This document shows, in pieces, positions 1 to 13,065 of a stretch of DNA of 64,000 nt (within the stretch, counting starts at the first letter, position 1; each line of letters begins with the position of its first letter). The notes under the pieces are model-generated. The model was not told where the DNA came from and did not search any database. It was given only the letters and a program-made list of their open reading frames with translations. The translations under genes and the position numbers were made by a program. The DNA is taken from the NCBI GenBank assembly GCA_033085395.1, contig JANQBS010000175.1, forward strand, positions 1 to 64,000. The letters run 5' to 3'. The stretch comes from Xanthoparmelia taractica (Eukaryota; Ascomycota; Lecanoromycetes; Lecanorales; Parmeliaceae).

Positions 1-1230
1 TTACGTTTTCTAAGATATATTTATCGTATACTTTTATTTTCTTTCTACTCTTTCTTCTATTATTTATTATTCTTCTATTATTTATCTTATTATCTATCTA
101 TCTAATAAAGTTATTATTCTTAAATTTTAACTTTAAATCTTAGCTCTAATCTTAACTTCTTCGTTCTTAAGCTATAGCTCGTAAAAGAATTATTACGCGA
201 GATAATATTATAAAGTAAATATATTAAATCTATAAATAAAATATTAAGTATAAAGCTAATATATTAGTAAACGATAGTATATAAGAGCAAAGAAAAGATT
301 AAAGAAATTATAATACACGTAGCTAATACTAGATAATCTTAAGTGTAACTAATTACTTCTACGTAATCTTTAAGTATTTAACTATTAAAATTAACTAAGA
401 AAAGTAGATTAACGTAAGAATTATCGGATAATGATATTCGAAAACGTAGATAAAAAGTTGAAAGTAAGTCTAATCTCGAATCTATTTATTCTATTTTATT
501 AATAAATTATAGCTATTACTTTATCTAAGATTTATCGCTATTAAAGAAAATTTAATTTAATAGTTCTACGAGTCGGAAAGATGTGATATATTTAATGGTA
601 TGGGACTAGTTTTTCGAATATCATATCGAAAGGTATGGGATATCCCATACTCCCATTGGGTTTTTAATAAATATATTACGTAATATTTTTTTATATTCTA
701 AATATACGTAAAAAGCTTAAGCGAACGCTTATATAATTATAAAATTCTATAAATAGATTAAAAAGATATAATTTTTTAAAAAAAAGTTAAAAAAAAGTTG
801 AAAACGACTATATTCAATAGATATCACACCTTTCCGACCCGTAAGTATATATTCTATATTACTTTTATATTTATATATAATAATCTATTTTAAACGAAAA
901 TAAAAGAATAATAAGTTTTCTAGATAAATAGAAATTTATAATAATAAAAAGATAAGTTAGTAGAAAGATTAAAATAAGAAAGAGAAGAAATTATAAAATA
1001 TTAAGTAATTTTAATTCTTAATAGATTTTAATTTAGATCTTATTACGTATATTACTTTAATCGAGATATTTTAGTATATATTTAAACTAGGCTTTTTAAG
1101 AAGAATATTAGCCTTTTTTATATTTAAATAAATATAGCGTAATAAAGACTTTAGATAGTAACAAAGAGATTTTCGTTCTAATAGAGATACTGCGTAAAGA
1201 TATAAGAAGGAAAGTAAAGGGCTGTAAAGA
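1..1230. repeat. AT-rich, RIP-like block
   Basis: This stretch is strongly A+T-rich, with many TA dinucleotides, no open frame of note and no recognisable gene. Composition changes abruptly to normal near 1230, just upstream of the phospholipase gene. In Pezizomycotina such blocks are usually transposons degraded by RIP. The parent element cannot be recognised here, apart from the short inverted-repeat unit at 569-841. The start of the block lies outside the window. Confidence 0.75.
569..841. mobile_element. MITE-like element with 21-bp terminal inverted repeats and TA flanks
   Basis: The 21 bases at 569-589 and the reverse complement of 821-841 agree except at two positions, both A/G transitions (core TCGGAAAGRTGTGATAT). 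The unit is preceded by TA and followed by TA, which fits a Tc1/mariner-type target-site duplication. The 273-bp length leaves no room for a transposase, so it would be a non-autonomous copy. A further small palindrome lies inside it near 600-650. The family assignment rests only on the TA flanks and the repeats. Confidence 0.55.
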
Positions 1231-1615
1231 TTTACCCCTTAATCCGCCGAGCCTCAAACGCGTCAATGCAGGTACCAGAGTTATTCTCGAAACCTTGGCG
1301 ATAAGGCGCAGTCATCTTTTCATAGTAACAATGTTAGCACTACTAGATACTCAAGTATATACAGACCCGGCTGCTAGCAGTCTTTTCACCTTTGCTCTAT
1401 CTACGCCTCCTTCTCTTCGAAAGCAATCTCGTTTTATTGTATCATCATTAGCATTAATCATGGGGCTATGAGTAAGACTCGTGACCCTCAGGCTTCGCTT
1501 TTACGCCCCCAACCTTCGCAATTCCAGATTAAACTCTCCTTCCTCCATATCTCCTTTCCTCCATAACGGTGTAGAATCCGACGCTATCCTTTTGAGAACA
1601 TAGCTACATACAGGA

Positions 1616-3901
1616 ATGCATGCCACTTCACACGCGTTTGCGCTTGTTCTTGCATTAGCTGCATCTGTTCAAGGTAAACATTCCAGGAGTCCATAAGACA
1701 CAGGATGACGCTAATCACATTATGCAGCATTCTTACTAAAGGTCGAGTCCACTGTCGCTACATCAGAGCTGGATACTCGAGCCCTTCCAAATGCTCCAAA
1801 TGGCTACACCCCTCAGAATACCACCTGTCCTCCCACACGACCCACCATTCGTAGCGCCTCTGCGCTATCGCACAACGAGTCATCATGGCTGGAAGCGAGA
1901 AGGAATAATACAGTAGATCCCATGCGGCAGTTACTGGGAAGACTGAACATTTCTGGCTTTGACGCCGAGTCATACATCAACAAGAATGCCAAGAATGCCT
2001 CGGCTCTGCCCAACATCGCCATTGCTTTCAGCGGAGGTGGATACAGAGCTTGTATGAGTGGTGGAGGTGCCATGCAGGCCTTTGATAGCCGGGAAAGCAA
2101 TTCAACGGGCGCTGGACACCTTGGAGGCTTATTGCAATCTTCGACATATGTGGCTGGTCTATCAGGAGGTGGATGGCTCGTGGGCAGCATCTTCGTCAAC
2201 AATTTTACGACAATCACAGGCCTTCTCGAAAACACTGCTAGCCCTGTCTGGGAATTTGGTAATTCAATCTTCGAGGGCCCTGCCACAGGCAGCATTCAGT
2301 ATGTACTTTCTGGGTCTATGTTTCCTCTCTTGGCGCGAATTCCGAGTCCCAAAACACGTTTGAGAAACTGTACTCTTGATACATACTTCAGAGCACGATA
2401 TACTCCCCCAATGCACAATACTAACGACGATTCTGTCATCCAGGGTACTAGACTCCGCTGAGTATTACACTACTATCGAGCATGAAGTAAGCGACAAAGC
2501 GAATGCTGGGTTCAATACCTCAGTGACAGATTACTGGGGGCGTGGTACGTGTACTCGAAGCCATCATTCCTTATCTTGAGCCAAATCTATAAGCGTCAAA
2601 ACACGTTTCGGGTTCTACACTCTGAAGATGTGCCCAAAGACGTAGAATCTCTTCCCGAACAAGATGTGCTGACGCCGAAATCATAAACAGCGTTGTCTTT
2701 TCAGCTTGTGAATGCGAGTGACGGCGGCGCGAGCTACACGTGGTCATCTATTCAATTGCAGGAAAGTTTCGCAAATGCCGACTCCCCCATGCCCATCTTG
2801 GTCGCAGATAGCCGTGCTCCGGGAGAAACACTAATCCCAGGAAACACGACGGTCTACGAATTCAATCCTTTCGAGTTTGGATCATGGGATCCGACGACTT
2901 ATGGCTTTGTTCCTCTAGAGTTTCTTGGATCTTATTTCTCAGATGGTGTTTTGGCCCACGATGAACAATGTGTTCGTGGATTCGATAATGTCGGTTTTGT
3001 GATGGGAACTTCGTCGTCACTCTTCAATCAATTTCTGCTGAGTGTGAACCAAACATCAATACCGCAACTGGCGAAAAACTTCGTTGACGACATCTTGGGC
3101 CATTTCAACGAGTCTAACAACGACATTGCACAATATCAGCCAAACCCCTTTTATGGCTACAACGCGAAGACCTCTCTAGTCTATAAAGAGCCATCTCTCA
3201 CTCTCGTCGATGGAGGCGAAGATCTCGAAAACATACCTCTGCATCCGCTTATCCAGCCATTCCGGCACGTGGACGTTATTTTCGCTGTGGATTCATCAGC
3301 CGATACGGACAACTATTGGCCGAATGGCACAGCCCTTGTGGCGACGTACCAGCGTAGCGTGAACGGTGCTTCTGCCAATGGTGGCAATCTTGCAAATGGC
3401 ACATCGTTCCCTGCGGTTCCCGACCAAAACACCTTCGTCAACCTAGGCCTAAACACGCGGCCTACATTCTTCGGTTGCAATTCCTCAAACACCACATCCC
3501 CCACACCTCTGGTCGTTTACATACCCAATTCCCCGTACACCTACCACAGCAACTTTTCGACCTTCACCAGCAGTTATAATACTAGCGAGCGCGATCTGAC
3601 TGTGGCAAATGGCTACAACGTAGCTACTATGGGTAATGGGACAGTGAACTCCACGTGGTCTGTGTGCGTAGGATGTGCCATCTTGCAAAGGAGCTTGGAA
3701 AGAACGAAGACGGCAGTACCGCAGGTGTGCACACAGTGCTTCGCAGACTTTTGTTGGGACGGCACGGTCAACAGTACAAATCCGGCAAAGTACGAGCCGC
3801 TTTACAAGATTGCTCCAGCGAAGAGCGCGGCGTCACAAGGGGCTATTTCTTACGGCGTTTGCGCTAGTATCGCAATGGCGGTGTTGGTCATGGTCTTGTA
3901 A
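1616..3901 (+). CDS. Lysophospholipase (phospholipase B), GPI-anchored
   Basis: Family role: phospholipase B removes fatty acyl chains from (lyso)phospholipids at the cell surface or outside the cell. Proposed exons are 1616-1673, 1728-2298, 2444-2544 and 2691-3901 (about 646 aa); all junctions are GT-AG and keep frame. The first exon encodes a signal peptide with a Leu/Ala-rich core. Family motifs are present: SGGGYRA (oxyanion region), GLSGGGW (nucleophile Ser elbow) and [11 protein letters not shown] (catalytic Asp). Many N-x-S/T sites, a Cys-rich C-terminal part (CVGC, CTQC) and a final hydrophobic tail indicate secretion and a GPI anchor signal. The model is complete, with length normal for fungal PLBs. 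It lies directly beside a RIP-like block. The least certain point is the short exon 1 and its acceptor at 1727. Confidence 0.92.
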
Positions 3902-6900
3902 CGAAGGCCAAATGGTACCAATTGGACGCATGAAGAGTTTGAGGTGGGAGTGGCAGTTGTGGCGATTAGCACGCGGAGACGACTGTGGATGCCAGCATTG
4001 AAGAGAGGCACGTGCTATTGTTCACTCGCTCTGCCCAATGCCAATGGAGGGGAACAGCCATGATACGATTACGACTCGTTCCACGCTTCGTATGCCTAGG
4101 GGGAAGCGATTCTTTTGATTTTCAGTCTTGTAAATTAGCCTTTGTTTGCGTCGATAACATACAAAGCATGCCGCCAAACATTCCAATTCCTACAACCAAC
4201 TCGCTTCGATGCCGCGCACGCACGTGACCTGAGCAATTTTGATCCGCATGTTCCGGTCATTGGCGTCCATGCACATCAGACATCCACACCCGTTTCTTTT
4301 TCTTGACCAGGTCGACGAAAAAGCAATCCAATCATGCCCGTACCCATGCCTCCGATGCCCATACTTCATGCAAAACAAACTCAATAACAGACCAACCAGG
4401 TTCGGCCAAAGCTAAAGTAATGCAATCATGCACATGCCCCCATACCCATGCCTAATGCCCATACTCGTACGTATGCAAAACAAAATTCAATAGTCAAGTC
4501 TTATGTAAATCGATAGTGACAGGGATGGGGACAGGGACAGGGGAATGAAGGGTAAGAGAGACACTTTCGGGCGTGTGTCCGCAACGTTTCCTTGATCCCC
4601 AGACCCAGATCCTGCATCGTCCTTGTTTTTTGCCCATTTTCGATTTTCGATTTTTGATTTTTCGATTTACTTTTCCCCACCCCGCATCGCAGGTCGCCCA
4701 TTTTATTTGCCAGCCTCACACACTCTCTCGACTTTTTCGCTCAGTCAAGTCAAAATTAAAACATCCAAACCCAACAACCAACCCCCACGCAAGCAAAACA
4801 AATACGAGTCGGAGAATTCTTTTTGAATCCCTCCGCCAAGGGTTACGGAAAAAGTCAAAAATAGGCTTCGTGGTGTGTGTGCGCGTGTGTGTGTGCGTCT
4901 TTCCTAGCTTTTTGACGCAACGCATGACGCGGCGCACCAAGTGACAGATTTCAGGCCGGGGGGATGCTTTTTTCTAGTCGATGATGTGTGATTAGAACTA
5001 GTGCGCGGGTTGGGGGGAACAACTTGACCGTGGTCTTATTTTCTTTTTTGAATGGCTTGGACGGGGCGCTAGGTAGGTGAGTGATATGGACACGGCCGTG
5101 ATGATCTTTGGCGTTGTAATGATGATAGCGATGACGATGGGTGAGGGCTGAGTGAGATATCAGGAGGATCTGAGAAGGATTCTGGAGCGACCGCTTGGCT
5201 GAAAGAAGATCTGGGAAGCGACTACATCGGTAGACAAGAGGTTTGGTGTAAAATATGTGTATCTTGTTAGGCGAATGGCGACGACGATAACGCTGGCGAT
5301 GTAACCATGCCTCACGTTGCCGATGGAGACGATGAAGCTGCAGATGTGAGATGCTCGCTTACCTGGTGGAAGGGCAACGGTCTGCTTGACATCAATTTTC
5401 CCTCCGATCTCCTCAATCTCATGCGGCTTTTCGTTAATCTCATTACGCAGCAAAAAACAAAACAAGTTTCATCAGTGTCAATAAAAGAAGCAAAAAAAAA
5501 AGATCAAGGAGAAATCAACCCGACTCGTCAAACGCACGAGCCCTGACTTTGCTTTTCTGGTAACCAAACAAAAGGCGAGTCACATATTGTTCCTTGTACC
5601 CAAGTATCTCTAATACGTACCCGGGAACCCCCCCCACCCACGCATGCAAGTACCCCCACGGCCCCTCCGCCCAAAAGAAAAAAAAAAAACCAACCCAGGG
5701 TCCGGCTTGTCCCCAAAGGCCTGCCCCGAAGCCGAAGGAAGGTACGGAGAACGGGGGGGTGGGCGTGGTGGGTAAACGATTCGCTATCTCGCTACCCGAG
5801 CCGCCCACCCAAGAAAAAGGAAGTCCCTGGACCATGGCCTGGATACATGTCATGTACCCTGATGTTACTCGGTGCCAGTGTACGTACCAAGTTATTATTT
5901 AAATCATGCACGCCACGCATAAGGGACCCCGAATGAAAAACCAACCAACCAATACCCCAAATCATGCATGCCCCGGCCGGCAACACGCCCAGCATGATGC
6001 AAAATGCATGCACGTGCCCGATTGCGCCATAGCGTGCAGCATGTACCAGAGATGTACAGAGTACGAAGTACAGTCATGCCCAAATCGACCCCAGCCCCAA
6101 GGCTTGCAGCAAGACCCCACCTCGACCTTGCATAAATTGGCGCTGCGGCATTGGTTGAGAATGGAGCAGAAAGGGGCCGGGGTTTTATGTTTCATTCGGG
6201 TGAGCCGATGGAGGGTTGCATTCTTATGGTGCGGAACAGGATTGACTCGCATGAAATGTATGTACGTTTGCGGTGTGTGTTTGTGTCTGTGTCTCTCTGT
6301 GTGTGTGTGTGTGTGTGTGTGCGTACTAAGTATGGGGTGACTGGGTTGGTTTTTTTTTGGCATGGGTGTGTGTTTGCTGCTGCATGTCACGGGCCTTTTT
6401 TCCATCTCGCGGTCTCGATCTCGATCGAATTGCTACCCGACCCAGTGTGGTGGGACGACCAACGACCACCTTTCAGCCAAACGCCAAGAGATTTTCCTTT
6501 GTCAAATCGTGCTTACCTTACACTTCACCTTTCTTTTCCATAATCCCTCGCTCCTCGCCTAATCGTTTGTTGAAAGGGAATAAAAAAACCTCATCCATCG
6601 ATCACTCCTATCGCAGCGGTGAACGGAGAAACGTGCGTGTGTGGGTGTGTGTGTGTGTATTGTGAAGCCAACGGCAAGAATGATAATGATAATGACAATG
6701 ATGATTATAATAATAATAGTAATGTTGATCGCTCGGCTCGTATCATCACGGCCGTATCTTTCCTCTGGAGGATGATGAGTTGGCACGTTTTCGACGGACC
6801 ACCTGGATCAATCTACGCAATGAGGAGGCATCGCGATTGATAGGCGAATGTTGGTCGATCACGTTTCATCATGTTCTGATCATTACCGGGTAGGGTTGCA

Positions 6901-7888
6901 TAGCAGCATAAGCAGGATGCAGGTAAATGAGATGATGCCGTGGGATCCGTGCTGAGCATGACAAAGACAAGAAGAGGATTACGAAGGAGAAGGAAAAGAG
7001 TGGAAGAAGAACGACACCAGGGGATGACCAATTTTATTCCTAGTGTCATGCCTGTGGGAAGCGAGATAATATTTCACCGCTTACCCTACCTCGTCACCTC
7101 TCTCTCTTCTTCGACTACATTCTACATGCACGACATAACAAGTAGCATTAGCCCGGTTGACCATGTCTACATCTCCTCGCTCCTCACCGCCTTACTCAAT
7201 TCGTCCTGCCAACTTTACCCTCTCTTCCACTCTTTCGCTGCACTCAAGCCGCTTCAGGAAGAACTTGCGACGTTGTGCATGCATGCCGCTATTCTCCGCT
7301 TGAATTCGACATCATCTTCGAGGGAAAGCTGCCTTTGTCCGTTGGTAGACAGTCTTCACGCTTGTGGGATAGTGTACAGGTCCTTTCAGTCTCTCTCTCT
7401 TTCTTCCTTGACATTTCTATCTCCACTCGCACAGCGAGGGAATTTTAAGATGTAGGTAGATGCACACGCTCTGCTAAATAAAGATTCCCTCCCAATGCCT
7501 CCTCCCCCCCCCCTCTTCTCCTCCGTTTGTAGCTATGTAGAGACGTATATACTCCATCCAATCTAGATGTTTACAAAAAAAAAACAAAAAACAAGGACAG
7601 TAACCCGGGGGAATAATTTCGCCTGCAGAAACACCGTCTACAAAGATAGTGCTGTAATTTAACCCAACCGCCCGCACTTAGCCTCAAAGAGGTTTGGAGA
7701 AACAACGACGCTGCACGCTCAGAACGCTGACAATGCTGACCAGGCCGAGGGGTATCTTTTGCTCGAAAATGTAGACAAATCTCAATGTAGTACGACTCGC
7801 TAAAGCGCTCAATGAGTGACGGTATAAAGGGAGAAGGAAGCTATATATACATGGCCTTTCGGGTACTGTCTTCCCCTGCTCGGACTTG
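3902..7888. other. Gene-poor intergenic region with microsatellites
   Basis: I found no convincing gene in these 4 kb, although the neighbouring genes converge on it. It contains GT/TG microsatellites (about 4871-4897, 6298-6321, 6633-6659), an A-run near 5683-5694, a TAATAA-type stretch near 6680-6720 and pyrimidine-rich tracts around 6500-7450 like fungal promoters or UTRs. One minus-strand stretch at about 5370-5460 reads like an acidic exon followed by GTAAGC but could not be joined to anything. A non-coding RNA or a poorly conserved gene is possible. Confidence 0.6.
6298..6321. repeat. (TG)n microsatellite
   Basis: Perfect TG dinucleotide run of about 12 units. Shorter GT-rich relatives lie near 4871-4897 and 6633-6659. 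All open frames crossing these runs (Val/Cys or Thr/His strings) are artefacts. Confidence 0.95.
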
Positions 7889-9439
7889 TCACCGCGCTGT
7901 AGACGGGTCAAAAGGACTAGTCTTGAGGGAGTGGCGGGCTTGGTCACCTCCCTGAGCACGGTCGATTGCATTGCTTGCCATCCGCTCGTACTGAGGCATG
8001 GGCCGTGCTGGCTCAGCGGACTGAGGAGGAGGTCCGGTCGGGGCCACGTAGGCACTTGTTCTTCGCCTGGTATTCCGGCCGCCGTTACGGTTGCCAGTTT
8101 CCGGTCCCTCAAATTGCACATTGGGATACCCCATCGATCCGCTCATTGGGTTAAACCGCCTCTGCCTTGGCGATAGTGGTCTTGGTAGGACATGTGTTTG
8201 GCCAGGTTGGCGAACTGCTACTTCGCGGAAATAATCCCTTTCCCTTCTATAATGTTCCTTTTCTTCTTCCATCTGACGGATTTGGTCTTCCAGTTTAGCT
8301 ATGTTTTGAGAATTCTCGCGCTCCTTTTCCTTCCGACGTTGACGAAAACGGTGGGAAGCCGTGGCATTGCGCTTACGTTTCTCGTCAGCGACTTTCGACG
8401 CAGCTTGCACGTCAACAGGTACCTGAATGGGACCTTGTTCGGTGTCGAGAGTCATCATCTGATATGTACTCCCTCCCGCCGTGCTGCCCGATGCCCCGTC
8501 GAATCCTATCTGCGCCATTGTCGAGGCTGGACCCGGCGCGGTAAACGGTGCTGTGAAGAATGACTGGGGTTGACCGGTGGATGGAGGGGGAGCGGGAGGA
8601 GGCGTGTGACTGACTTGGCTGTACGACGAATATTGAGTGCTGGGACTGTCACCTTGAGAAGCTACCGATTGAGGTCCGGTGGTCACGCCATTTTTTCTCT
8701 CCAGCAGGTTCTGCATATGAGAGTAGCGGGTGGAGTCTTGGCTGTTCCTGCGGCCAGGAGGTGATCTCGCTGGGGGTAGTGGAGCAGTGTAAGGCTCGCC
8801 AGACAACGCAGTCGCAGGGTTAATGTCGGGAAGACCTCCACGTCCTCCCGTACTATTATTATGATCTCGAGGCAGGACGAAGGGTGACTGTTTCACATCC
8901 ATCGTCCCGCTCGGGTTGTTCACGGTGACAGGGCCAGGGCCATAGTTTGATGGTGACAGATGAGGAGTCATCGCCCGACCCACGGGCTGAGGATACACGC
9001 TCACCGAAGGCGGCGTAATGCTAGGCAACGTCACGTTGACTGGGGAGCGGTTGATCATGGACGTGGTAGGCAAAGATGGAGTTGACGCGCGAGGCATTAC
9101 TGTGAGGGGACTTGCCGTGGGAGGGGAGTCCATATGCTCGGCATTTCTACGTCGGCTCTGGGCGTTGCCGATTTCTCCGCTTGTCGTCGGATTCAGCAGG
9201 TTCTGCACACCGATGGGGCGGGAAGATCGCTGGTCTGGAGGCGTAGACGATGGCGGTGGCGTTGGTCGTGCTGAGACATTTTGGGTGGCGGAGACGCTTT
9301 GAGCACCATTTTGGGGGACCCCTTGTCCGTTTGCGTTGTGGATAGGAGGGAGGGTTCTGGAGACCAGGGAGGGAAGGCATTTGCTTCTATCATGCGGAGA
9401 ATCGGATGATGGACGTGGCGTGGCAGGCTTCTGCGACAT
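7889..9439 (-). CDS. bZIP transcription factor
   Basis: Nuclear DNA-binding regulator. It is a single exon of 516 aa with start ATG at 9439. The open frame extends 75 codons further upstream but contains no earlier ATG. The basic region KRKRNATASHRFRQRRK (NxxASxRFRxRRK signature) is followed by a coiled-coil leucine-zipper-like segment (roughly residues 350-410). The N-terminal two thirds is Pro/Ser/Thr-rich and disordered, as usual for activation regions. The C-terminal tail is Arg-rich (NGGRNTRRRTS) and also disordered. The RFR-type basic region resembles fungal bZIPs of nitrogen, sulphur or stress control, but I cannot assign the target pathway. A GA microsatellite sits upstream at 9877-9896. 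Confidence 0.9.
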   Translation of the reverse strand: MSQKPATPRPSSDSPHDRSKCLPSLVSRTLPPIHNANGQGVPQNGAQSVSATQNVSARPTPPPSSTPPDQRSSRPIGVQNLLNPTTSGEIGNAQSRRRNAEHMDSPPTASPLTVMPRASTPSLPTTSMINRSPVNVTLPSITPPSVSVYPQPVGRAMTPHLSPSNYGPGPVTVNNPSGTMDVKQSPFVLPRDHNNSTGGRGGLPDINPATALSGEPYTAPLPPARSPPGRRNSQDSTRYSHMQNLLERKNGVTTGPQSVASQGDSPSTQYSSYSQVSHTPPPAPPPSTGQPQSFFTAPFTAPGPASTMAQIGFDGASGSTAGGSTYQMMTLDTEQGPIQVPVDVQAASKVADEKRKRNATASHRFRQRRKEKERENSQNIAKLEDQIRQMEEEKEHYRRERDYFREVAVRQPGQTHVLPRPLSPRQRRFNPMSGSMGYPNVQFEGPETGNRNGGRNTRRRTSAYVAPTGPPPQSAEPARPMPQYERMASNAIDRAQGGDQARHSLKTSPFDPSTAR

Positions 9440-12400
9440 CTGTACCTCCTCCTGGAATTGGCGTTTCCCTGGATGCTCGTGGCATTGAATTGGGCGGTTG
9501 TCTTTGGAATTATTGTTGTTGTTATCTCTATAGGGTAGTTGATGCCTGGACTGACTGTGGTACCACCTCGCAACAATGTCGGGACGATTCTCCTCGATTT
9601 CGGGAATCGACAAAGGTATTCCCCGAAAAGGTGAGGCGGGGAGTTGGAATGGTAGGACCTCCACGTTGACGGTTAGGGGGACGAATGATGTCCCGTTATA
9701 TAAATAAACAAGGAGGATTCAATTGGATTGGGTAATACAGCGGAGAATAAGTACCGATTCACAGATGATATAAGAACATAAGCGCAAGGATGAGTCAACG
9801 AGGGTAGTGAAGGATTTGAAGGTATATAGACAAGCAATGTTTGTAGCATAAGATATTGGGAGGGGTGGGGAGGGCGGAGAGAGAGAGAGAGAGAGAGGGA
9901 GATAGGAGGAAGAGTAGAGTAGTGATGAGGTTGAAAGTTGGAAGGAATATTGGGAGCGGCCGTTCAAGTATTTAGCCTTGGGTAGCAAGTACCTTACCTT
10001 ATGCAGGAAGCGGTGAGCTATGAGGTGTACTTGGTAAGGTCACTGCGTGTCACCTTTAACCCTTGCTCTTAGCCTTTTGACTAAGCTACCTTCTCGCTAC
10101 TCTACTTTGACCACTTTACTACTTACCACCCACGCTTGCTCGATTTGAGATCCAGGGACATGAACCTAAAAACAATACCCGCTAAAAAAAAAAACATCAT
10201 CATCCATCATCCATCATCCCTGAAGCGAGACACATGGATTCGATCAGAGTACTTGCTTTCCTTTGGATCGGGCGGCGGGCACGGGGAGCTCGGGAACATG
10301 TCCTCTCAGAAGCTTAGAGGCTTTAGATGATACTCGAAAGTGATTAGATCCATCGGAGGACAACTCTAGATTGAAAAAAGCCATGTGCGAAATGGATCCA
10401 GGTCGGCCATTTTATTTTTCATTTTTCATTTTATTATTATTTTTTATTATTATTATTATTCTTATATTTTTATTAAGTAGGAGGAGGGAATTAAGTTAAC
10501 GCCTCTTAGGAAATGATATACTGGAGGGAAATAGCCACTCATCTTGGAAACGCCGGAAGAATAGGTCAAAGTAGGTTGAATCTCCGCGGCTTCGGTGCTG
10601 ACTTTCCCTGTATATGTATGGCGGCGCAATTGATTTCCACAACCCACAGCGGCGGCTCACGCTAGCCACTCATGTGCATCTCCGCAACCGATTCCAGAGA
10701 GATCAGGGGTAAGGCGGTAAAGCACGAATTCATGACTGATTTTAAGCCTGTCACAGATCTCTGCTGATCATTCTCGAGTATAGGCGTCCGAGACATAGCG
10801 TTCCCCCCTCTGACCTGAAAAAGTTCAAACGGAGACATGAACCATGGTCTCGTGTCTCAAAAAGATAGAAGCGGCAAGTACCCATTGTGCATCTGGCATT
10901 AAAGAACATACCAAATGACGTGGCGTGTAGGAGTGACATGGGAGCCCTAGGGATTGGGTACATGAGTGCGTGGTTATGGGTATGGGCCGTTGACCCAAGG
11001 CCACAGCACCGAGTGGCTGTGGCTTCTAGTGGCGCCGAAGGCTTGAGGATAAGTTCGGCTCTCGTACGATTAGGCTTTGCCGGACCGAGCTCCCCTATTC
11101 CCCTATGCCCTAGGCGAGTCTATTCTACAAGCCTGCCAGGCCACGTTTTTGTGAATGTGGTGTGCAGAAGTGCTGCAGATCTTTGCATTAGTTCTTCTTT
11201 GCCTTTGTTCATCCTCCGAGGTGATAGCCCTGCAGGAGAAGGGTCAGCTCGACGGGCCACGGAGTAATGTTATTGCATGATCTTGATAATTTGAGGAGAT
11301 TACTTCCAAATTACTCATCAACGCATCACTCGTCTTGATAATTGTATTTTGACTCATTTTCCACTGTCAAAGCCCCTCTATCAGAAGTACCTCTACACAG
11401 GATACCTCCGCGGCTCCAGTGTGCCACCAGCAAATTCAGGGTCTCTATCTGATCGACGTGACCGTTGGGCAGAGGTAACTCGGCCCTTCGTCATCTTGGC
11501 CCCTGTGATAGGTAGAAGTAGTCTTCATAGAGGATTTATCGCCATTATGACTTAAAGATACTTTCAACCTCGCACAATTAATGCGCTGCTATACCGTTTC
11601 TTCTCATGTTAAGCTTTGGGCCAGTGCGAGTGAGGGGATCTTGATAGGTCCCAACAAAGGCAATTTTGTCAAGAGGTCTTGGTATTGGTTAGGCCAGAGA
11701 GTCTAGGTTCGGCACTATTTGAGCCCCCAATGACCCTAATGGTGAGCCTAAAGTGTTTGGGCCTTTCGGGCCCCATTCCGAAATTATAGAAGGGTCAAAT
11801 AAGGGCAGATCGGATGCTTCGATGGAGCTTCTTTTGGGGTCGAAACTCCCCTTCTTTCAGACCATATGTATCATCGATGTATCCAGAAGATTTGCCGTCA
11901 AGGGTCAATCTGTACAGATTTGGCGCGCCAATCGAGCCATTTCGTCACATGAGATCGCAGAGACAGGGGAGTGCGAGGTCTGTTACGATCCTTTGCTTCC
12001 CCTTTTGAACGGGACATGGCGTTTTCAGCTGCTTGCGCAACGACCATGACCAACTTCTCAGAGGTCCAAGCAGCGTCCAAAAACCTCCTTCCGGTCGTCT
12101 AGATAAGTAGTATAGCACCACACAAGGCACTTGTTTTGAATGTGAAACCCACTTTTTTTTCCCTTTTCTCTTTTTTGCGGGTGAACTGAAAGCGTAAAAA
12201 TTCCCGTCAGTCCCGTCAGTGCACATGGCTCTCCGGGTACCTCGTGGGGCTTGCAGGTATCAGCGGCTGGGCTGCCCAACCCTGCATGTTTGACATTTTC
12301 CCCCGACCCACGCCAAATGTTTAATTCTATAACAGTAATTAATAGTTGGCAATAATATACAAAGTAGTTGGCAATACACCAGAACTTTCTGGACGCGCTT

Positions 12401-13065
12401 CACAATGTCACCGACATATTAGGCAGCCGCACATCATGTGCTCCATGCATCACCATTATCATCATCATGTCCACAGACGCTGTATCCGATTCAGCCACAA
12501 ATTCCCGTTGAGGAGAATTAGTGCTGCACAGCCGTTGGAGACCCTGATTCACCGCTTTTAATTTTGCCTATGTCCGTCAAGAGCCAGCACGCAGGGCGAG
12601 CTCTTCTTGGTGAAAGCCTGAACAACGAACTAAGAGTCCGAACGCCAAGGTGAGGAACCCCACCAGGATTTGTATGGGAGCCTCGGCTAAAAATTGGGAT
12701 TCTTCTTTCACCCGCGAGACAATCCAAGGCCACGTCAAGCCGCCCGCCTTAAATCAATGGTCACGAGGTGAGGCTGAACGTCTTGTGGTCAGCCTCCACG
12801 AAACCTGGACCCTTGTGACGCCACCAGGGTTCTACTTCAGACGTCTGGTAGAGTGAATATTGATGATGGCGTAGACATGTATAATTCTAAGCAAATGCCA
12901 ATTGGTCAAGGCACGAACCGAGAAAGTGGGAAGGGCGGTCAAGTTGTTCTGCAGTAGCCGATAGTCTAATCAATCTATCTACGCTACAACCCACGGAAAC
13001 CCGTGGGGTGATATCAACGTTGGCCAAAAATCAAACACAATCGTTGAGTGGGGGTGTGGATTCCT
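9440..13065. other. Gene-poor intergenic region
   Basis: No open frame here has family motifs or a believable exon structure. It holds the promoter of the bZIP gene (GA run at 9877-9896), an A/T-rich TATTATT stretch at about 10410-10465, and otherwise ordinary composition. Short ORFs of 60-130 codons on both strands look random. Confidence 0.6.

Noticed and set aside
5370..5460. Minus-strand acidic stretch (NEINEKPHEIEEIGGKID) followed by a GTAAGC donor
   Set aside because: It looks like a real exon, but I could find no joining exon, start or family, and the same bases are open on the plus strand too. Left as unassigned.
5962..6405. Open frames through the TG microsatellite on both strands
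   Set aside because: They exist because dinucleotide runs lack stops. No other support.
12946..13062. Possible tRNA or small structured RNA near CCCACGGAAACCCGTGGGG
   Set aside because: A short hairpin (CCCACGG/CCGTGGG) exists around 12990-13010, but there is no cloverleaf or box pair. Not supported as an RNA gene.
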